Origin: UBA4738 sp002413305
GTDB lineage: Bacteria; Actinomycetota; UBA4738
Length of the DNA stretch: 64,000 nt
Assembly (NCBI GenBank): GCA_036847185.1
Contig: DAIUAM010000001.1
Coordinates: 62,001-126,000, forward strand
Direction: 5' to 3'
Below the pieces are notes generated by a model. That model ran no database searches, was not told the DNA's origin, and saw only the letters and a list, made by a program, of their open reading frames with translations. Each line of letters begins with the position of its first letter. Positions within the stretch are counted from its first letter, which is position 1. Below, piece by piece: positions 59,457 through 64,000 of this stretch. A program made the position numbers and the translations under genes.

Positions 59457-59462
59457 TAGAAT
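59457..59462 (+). promoter_or_regulatory. -10 box TAGAAT of the metallophosphoesterase gene (leaderless)
   Basis: TAGAAT ends 9 nt before the ATG at 59472. It directly abuts the GTG of the divergent YqeY gene. Confidence 0.5.
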
Positions 59463-59471
59463 CGCTCTCCC

Positions 59472-60407
59472 ATGCGCTTCCCCCTCGAGTCCACTGTAGC
59501 GAACCCGCTGCTCTGGGCGCCCGCCTCGGTGGCGGCCGCCGGGGCCGCCTGCGTTGCCTACGGGACGTTCGTGGAGCGCCGCTGGTACCGCCGGGCCGAC
59601 TACCGCCTGGACGTCCTGCCTCCCGACGCGTCGGGGTCGCTTCGGATCGTGCATGTCTCGGACCTGCACTTCGTGGCCGGCGACCGGCGGAAGGCCCGGT
59701 TCCTGGCGACGCTCCCCCAGCCCGACGTCGCGGTGGTCACCGGGGACCTGCTCGGCGAGCCCGAGGGCGTGGAGGACGTGGTGGCGGCGATCCGGCCGAT
59801 CCGGGGGCGTCTGGCCTCCTTGTTCGTCCTGGGGTCGAACGACTACTGGGCCCCGAAGCCCCTCAACTACTCGGCGTACTTCCGCAAGGATCGACCCAAG
59901 CGGCCCGGCGTCCGGAGCCGGACAGGCGAGCTGCTCCGCCGGCTCGAAGCGGACGGCTGGGTCCACCTGCAGAACCGCCGCACCGAGCTCGCCCGCGACG
60001 GGGTCCGGTTCGAAGTGCTCGGCCTGGACGACCCACACATCGAACGCCACGACCTGCGCATGGCGCCCCGCCGGGATCCGGGGGCGTTCGGCATGGCCAT
60101 CGTGCACTCGCCGGATCCGGTGCCGGAGCTGGTGGCGTTCGGATACCGGCTGATCCTCTCCGGGCACACGCACGGCGGGCAGGTGCGCATGCCGTTCGTC
60201 GGTGCGCTGATCACGAACAGCCAGATCCCGACCCGGCTGTGCATGGGGCTCTCGAGGTTCGGCGACGCCTACCTGCACATCTCGCCGGGGCTCGGCACCA
60301 GCAAATACGCGCCGTTCCGCTTCCTGTGCCGGCCCGAGGCCACCGTGCTCGACCTGGTGCCGGCGGCAAGGAGACCGACGCCCGACCTGTCGTGGGTGCC
60401 CCGCTGA
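59472..60407 (+). CDS. Membrane-anchored metallophosphoesterase (YkuE/Rv3683-like)
   Basis: A 311-residue calcineurin-like phosphoesterase with an N-terminal hydrophobic anchor (LLWAPASVAAAGAACVAYG). Metal ligands appear in VHVSDLHF (D64, H66), VVTGDLLG, VLGSNDYW (Asn and Asp of the usual GNHD), IVHSPDP and LSGHTHGGQ. Related proteins act on lipid A or phospholipid intermediates (LpxG/UDP-diacylglucosamine type) or are uncharacterised; the actinobacterial one follows ponA2 in mycobacteria (Rv3683). The GSND loop in place of GNHD changes one motif-III residue, also seen in actinobacterial relatives as far as I can judge. Confidence 0.87.
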   Translation: MRFPLESTVANPLLWAPASVAAAGAACVAYGTFVERRWYRRADYRLDVLPPDASGSLRIVHVSDLHFVAGDRRKARFLATLPQPDVAVVTGDLLGEPEGVEDVVAAIRPIRGRLASLFVLGSNDYWAPKPLNYSAYFRKDRPKRPGVRSRTGELLRRLEADGWVHLQNRRTELARDGVRFEVLGLDDPHIERHDLRMAPRRDPGAFGMAIVHSPDPVPELVAFGYRLILSGHTHGGQVRMPFVGALITNSQIPTRLCMGLSRFGDAYLHISPGLGTSKYAPFRFLCRPEATVLDLVPAARRPTPDLSWVPR

Positions 60408-60530
60408 CGGTGGCGGATCCGGAGCCTCTCGCAACTTCGATCACGGACCGTAGGGCTGCCTGCCCGGACGGCGGAGCCCCCTCGAGCCATCAAGGCGCCC
60501 AGCGGAACGCCCGAAAGAAAGGTCAGCACC

Positions 60531-62891
60531 ATGCGCGCCCATCACGCGGTCGTTCGGCTTCGCACGTCCCTCCTGCTGCTCGGCCTGCTCGGGCTGGGCC
60601 TCCCGCTGGCCTCTGCGCCGTCCGCGACCGCCGCCATCCCGAGCCCGGCGATCCCGAAGACCATGTCCCGCCAACAGGCGGTCTGGTGGGCCTCCCTGGT
60701 CGGTTCGGCGCCGCCCGGGGTGGTCACCCGGGACGTGGGGACGGTGCGCGTGACGCGAACCTTCACCACAGCGCCCCACGCCATCTGCCCGGGGATCCGG
60801 TTCAACGCGTTCGTGCTGGCGTGGACCCAGGACGGCCCGGGCCGGCTCACGGCCTCCGTCCGAACGGGCGCCGCGGCGGACCGGCTGGGCGCCCCGGCGG
60901 CCCTCCAGGACGACACGCCGGAGGATGGACCCGATCCGGGGTCCGCGGACGCCCATCCCCGCCGGCGCTCCAGCGACCTCCTCTGGGCGGGGAACGCCGG
61001 CTGCGTGCGGTTCACGCTGACGCTTCCGGCGGGGTCGACCCTGAGCGACCTTCGGGCCGTGTTCATCGACACGATGGGGAACGCGACGGGCGGACCATCG
61101 GTGGCCACCGTGCCCGTGGCGAAGCCCGTCGCCCAGGCGACCCCGGGCACCCCGACCCCGCAGCCCTCGATCATCACCAGGGCGGGATGGGGGGCCGACG
61201 AGAGTCTCAAGAACTGCTTCGCCGGATATTCGAACGGCGTCCAGATCGCGTTCGTCCACCACACGGCGTCGTCGAATACCTACGCGAAGAGCGACTCGGC
61301 CGGGATCGTCCGGGCGATCTACTACCAGCACACCGTCCTCAACGGGTGGTGCGACATCGCCTACAGCTTCCTGGTCGACAAGTACGGCCAGATCTTCGAG
61401 GGGCGGTGGGGCGGCACCTCGAAACCGGTCATCCCGGCGGCGACCATGGGCTTCAACACAGGCTCGACTGCGGTCTCCGCGATCGGCAACTACCAGACGG
61501 CGGCCCCGTCGTCGGCCCTGCTTGCCTCGATGAAGAGCCTGCTGGCCTGGCGGATGGACCAGTCGCACACGCCGGCGACGGGCACGGTCTCGATGTACTC
61601 CTACGGAGGCGACAGCAACCGCTTCGCCGCTGGGACCTGGGTGAAGCTGAACCGTATCTCCGGGCACCGGGACGGCAACTACACCGATTGCCCGGGGGAC
61701 GACCTCTACAACCAGCTGGGGAGCATCCGCACGTCGGTCTCGAGCATGGGCCTGCCGAAGATCTACTCGCCGGTCCAGTCGCAGCTGAGCTTCGCTCCGG
61801 GCCGGTCGACCGTGACGTGGTCGGCGGCCGGCTCGGCCTCGCTCTCCTGGGACCTCCAGGTCCTGGACTCTCACAGCGCGCTGATGGCCGAGTGGAAGAC
61901 GTCGGGCGCCTCCACGACGGCGACGTGGGACGGGACGTCGGGAGGCCTGGCGGTCGCCACCGGCCTGTACACCGTCACGCTGACCGGGGCGGCCGGATCC
62001 GCCCTGGCGACGCCCGTCCAGTGGACCGTCTCCGTGGTCTCCCCGCCGAACCCCCAGGCCGGCGTGGCCCCCTCGGCGACGGACTCCGGGACGGGGATCC
62101 CCGGGCAGGGCCAGAACGATCTCGTCGAGCAGGATGCCTCGGGCGGGATCGAGGACATCCCGTGGACGTCAGGGCTCGGGTGGGGGAGCCCCGTGGACCT
62201 GGGCGGCGTGTTCGCCTCTGCGCCGGCCGCCGCCTCGGACAGCCCGGGCCAGCTCCGCGTGTTCGCCCTGGGGACCGACGGCAACCTCTACTGGGACACG
62301 CGGACGAACAAGGGGGTGTGGTCCGGCTGGATCTCCCTGGGCGGAGGCGGCTTCACGTCCCGCCCGGCGGCGGTCTCGTGGGGCCCGAACCGGGTCGACC
62401 TGTTCATCCGAGGGCCCAGCGGGAGCCTCCTTCATCGCTGGCTGAACACCGCGACGTGGTCGAACTGGGAGGACCTTGGCGGCATCCTGGCTGCGGGGAC
62501 CGGCCCCTCCGTCGCGTCGATGGGCTCGAACAAGCTGGAGGTGTTCGTCCAGGCCACGAACGGCGCCCTCGACGTGAAGACGTATGCACCGTGGAAATGG
62601 TCCGGGTGGGGGACGCTGGGCGGCATCATGATCGGGGAGGCCGGGGCGGCGTCCCCAACGACCGACGAGGTCGACGTGTTCGTGCGGGGCACGGACAACC
62701 GGATCTCGTACCGGGTCCTGACCACGAGCTGGACGAACTGGAAGGGGCTGGAAGGGAACCTCATCGCCGGGCCGGCCGCGGCGTCCCCGATCGACGGCGA
62801 CCTGGCGGTCGACGCGTTGGTGAGCGGTGGGACCCTGCAGGAACGGAGGTTCCACCAGGGCATCTGGTCCGCCTGGGCTCCGCTCCCCTGA
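60531..62891 (+). CDS. Secreted peptidoglycan-recognition amidase with C-terminal propeller-like repeats
   Basis: A 786-residue exported protein: signal peptide, about 180 residues of Ig-like or unknown sequence, then a PGRP/amidase_2 domain (about 215-400) with IITRAGWGADES, FVHHTASSN (zinc His), YYQHTVLNGWCDIAYSFLVDKYGQIFEGR, and ISGHRDGNYTDCPGDDLY (zinc His and Cys). A beta-sandwich (about 420-505) follows, then about 280 residues of repeated strands with Trp-rich turns (VWSGWISLGGG, TWSNWEDLGGI, KWSGWGTLGGI, SWTNWKGLEGN), like a PLL/fucose-lectin-type beta-propeller. It probably cleaves the MurNAc-L-Ala bond while binding glycans. AAAGAAAGG precedes the ATG. Confidence 0.85.
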   Translation: MRAHHAVVRLRTSLLLLGLLGLGLPLASAPSATAAIPSPAIPKTMSRQQAVWWASLVGSAPPGVVTRDVGTVRVTRTFTTAPHAICPGIRFNAFVLAWTQDGPGRLTASVRTGAAADRLGAPAALQDDTPEDGPDPGSADAHPRRRSSDLLWAGNAGCVRFTLTLPAGSTLSDLRAVFIDTMGNATGGPSVATVPVAKPVAQATPGTPTPQPSIITRAGWGADESLKNCFAGYSNGVQIAFVHHTASSNTYAKSDSAGIVRAIYYQHTVLNGWCDIAYSFLVDKYGQIFEGRWGGTSKPVIPAATMGFNTGSTAVSAIGNYQTAAPSSALLASMKSLLAWRMDQSHTPATGTVSMYSYGGDSNRFAAGTWVKLNRISGHRDGNYTDCPGDDLYNQLGSIRTSVSSMGLPKIYSPVQSQLSFAPGRSTVTWSAAGSASLSWDLQVLDSHSALMAEWKTSGASTTATWDGTSGGLAVATGLYTVTLTGAAGSALATPVQWTVSVVSPPNPQAGVAPSATDSGTGIPGQGQNDLVEQDASGGIEDIPWTSGLGWGSPVDLGGVFASAPAAASDSPGQLRVFALGTDGNLYWDTRTNKGVWSGWISLGGGGFTSRPAAVSWGPNRVDLFIRGPSGSLLHRWLNTATWSNWEDLGGILAAGTGPSVASMGSNKLEVFVQATNGALDVKTYAPWKWSGWGTLGGIMIGEAGAASPTTDEVDVFVRGTDNRISYRVLTTSWTNWKGLEGNLIAGPAAASPIDGDLAVDALVSGGTLQERRFHQGIWSAWAPLP

Positions 62892-62965
62892 CCCGGCTAC
62901 GGCGCGCGAGATGCCCCCGTTCCGACCGCGTAGACTGGCTCGGCCCGGCGGTCCGCCGCCGGCAT

Positions 62966-63039
62966 CGGGACGTAGCGCAGTTTGGTAGCGCGCAGCGTTC
63001 GGGACGCTGAGGTCGCGGGTTCAAATCCCGCCGTCCCGA
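62966..63039 (+). tRNA. tRNA-Pro (anticodon CGG)
   Basis: Full cloverleaf: acceptor CGGGACG/CGTCCCG, D arm GCGC-AGTTTGGTA-GCGC, anticodon stem CAGCG/CGCTG with loop TTCGGGA (anticodon CGG), T arm GCGGG-TTCAAAT-CCCGC, discriminator A at 63039. CCA is not encoded. Confidence 0.95.
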
Positions 63040-63087
63040 CTCGGAGGACATTCCGGTCGGCCGACCAGGTATCGCATGCTCTCTCGG

Positions 63088-64000
63088 CTAGCTGCCTTCA
63101 GCGTGATCGGAGGAAGCCGCCACGTCGACCAGGGCCGGCCGTGGTCCGGCACCCAGACTGCTCAGGCGCTGGAGCCACGGCTGCGCGCGCAGCCGTTCGA
63201 AGATCTCCCGGCTCTCGGTGACCAGCGGCCTCGCCTCCGACTCCCGGCCGGTGCCGGCGAGCCATTCCGCGTACTCCAACAGGATGACGGCGAGCCAGAA
63301 CGGCATCCCGAGCTCGCGGAACGATCCCACAGCTGACTTGAACCCGGGCGACACTCGCTCCGCGTCGCCACGGGCGATCGCCAGCCGCGCTCCGAACCGG
63401 ACCCTGTGTGCGTCGACGAAAGGCGTCCTCTCGCCCGGATCGAGCCCGTCGATCAACGAAACGATCTTCTCGACCTTCGGCATGACGTCGGTTGCGAAGG
63501 CGGCCTCCGCCGCCTGGACCAGCCCCAGCTTCACGCCCGGATACTTCCATCCGATCTTGTCGGACACCTGGATGGCCCTCCACCCGGCTTCGAGTGCCTC
63601 CTCCGCCCTTCCCTGAGCCCGGAGGACCGACGACTGCGCCGCGGCGTAGATCGCCCGGTACTGCACATCCTCCGAGTCCTTCAACTCCGCGGCCTCGGCG
63701 AGCAGGAGGGCCGCCTCGGCAACCTCGCCGCGACTCAGGTGGACCTGGACAAGCGGCAGGATGTCCGACGAGACGAACTCGATCGATGCCAGGTCGGGCG
63801 TCTCCCGCACCCGCCGTCCCAGCTCCAGCGCTTCGTCCCATCGACCGGTCGACACGAGGGGGGAGATGCTGCATGAGAGGAACACACCCTCCCACGGCCG
63901 GTCGCCGATGCGCCGGGCCAGCTCGAGGGCCTGTTCGTTGATCCGCAGCCGCTCCTCGGGCCGGTCCTGATACGACTCCACGGACTCCCCAAGGTTGTAG
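63088..64000 (-). CDS. TPR-domain C-terminal part of a large regulator (5' end outside window)
   Basis: The frame is open from the right edge to the stop at 63088 (304 residues). It is all-helical with TPR-like repeats (RRIGDRPWEGVFLSC, GRWDEALELGRRVRETP, LSRGEVAEAALLLAEAAEL, QGRAEEALEAGWRAIQVSD, MPFWLAVILLEYAEWLAGTG) and ends in SREIFERLRAQPWLQRLSSLG. This helical end is typical of adenylate/guanylate-cyclase or LuxR-type ATPase/TPR proteins, but the catalytic part is not visible. A GTG at 63981 is in frame but clear homologous-looking sequence continues upstream of it, so the gene is cut by the window. Confidence 0.65.
   Translation of the reverse strand, partial: YNLGESVESYQDRPEERLRINEQALELARRIGDRPWEGVFLSCSISPLVSTGRWDEALELGRRVRETPDLASIEFVSSDILPLVQVHLSRGEVAEAALLLAEAAELKDSEDVQYRAIYAAAQSSVLRAQGRAEEALEAGWRAIQVSDKIGWKYPGVKLGLVQAAEAAFATDVMPKVEKIVSLIDGLDPGERTPFVDAHRVRFGARLAIARGDAERVSPGFKSAVGSFRELGMPFWLAVILLEYAEWLAGTGRESEARPLVTESREIFERLRAQPWLQRLSSLGAGPRPALVDVAASSDHAEGS

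Noticed and set aside
60239..63010. Plus-strand 923-residue frame over the amidase gene
   Set aside because: Shadow in another frame of the amidase; composition is Arg/Gly/Pro-rich without motifs.
1..64000. CRISPR arrays, insertion sequences, integrases or attachment repeats
   Set aside because: No spaced direct repeats, transposase or recombinase frames, or tRNA-anchored repeats were seen.

Overview
The window is high-GC DNA from an actinobacterium, probably an uncultured and deep-branching one. Four things point there: two WhiB-family iron-sulfur regulators, an AdnAB-type helicase-nuclease pair, the actinobacterial gene neighbourhood ArsA ATPase - whiB - PASTA penicillin-binding protein - metallophosphoesterase, and many start codons lying 6-10 nt behind a TANNNT -10 box (leaderless mRNAs). 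The genus cannot be named. Two traits are less usual for the phylum: a complete System I cytochrome c maturation operon and a selenocysteine-insertion pair (selA-selB). I see no phage, transposase, CRISPR array or plasmid functions.

Layout. 0-5.6 kb: truncated polyamine-type binding lipoprotein, MgtE-like permease with a PhoU/TrkA-C partner, ispH, an Rpf-like lytic protein. 5.6-15.3 kb: AI-2E family permease with a receiver-like protein, SDR and GNAT enzymes, de novo NAD genes nadC-nadA-nadB, an unusually long family 5 binding lipoprotein, a PIG-L deacetylase. 15.3-22.3 kb: ccmABCDEFGH plus a ccmI-like TPR gene on the minus strand, including a 54-residue ccmD. 22.3-28.6 kb: metallo-beta-lactamase/rhodanese protein, anti-sigma-type ATPase, Crp-like regulator, then DUF6457 - 5-formyl-THF cyclo-ligase - fdhD - M50 protease. 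28.7-36.3 kb: adnB, adnA, an unknown gene and a DehI-type gene. 36.5-45.1 kb: crp, LACTB2-like hydrolase, MidA methyltransferase, lone nuoD, an acyl-CoA dehydrogenase remnant, selA-selB, ridA, whiB.

45.3-52.4 kb is a decaying or error-containing stretch of secreted-protein genes: a regulator remnant, a frameshifted sulfatase-like gene, a phosphoesterase with a broken signal-peptide region, two secreted beta-propeller proteins and a GYD protein. 52.5-60.4 kb holds an NfeD protein with a missing catalytic serine, a fused two-domain ArsA ATPase, whiB, a bifunctional PBP, a YqeY protein and a metallophosphoesterase. The window closes with a peptidoglycan amidase carrying a propeller-like domain, tRNA-Pro(CGG) and a truncated TPR protein.

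How it fits together: fdhD, DUF6457 and selA/selB together predict a selenocysteine-containing molybdenum formate dehydrogenase elsewhere in the genome. The ccm operon predicts c-type cytochromes. MidA beside nuoD suggests a methylated complex I. The crp/MBL/ridA and ArsA/whiB/ponA2/phosphoesterase blocks match two halves of one contiguous mycobacterial locus (Rv3676-Rv3683), here separated by other genes.
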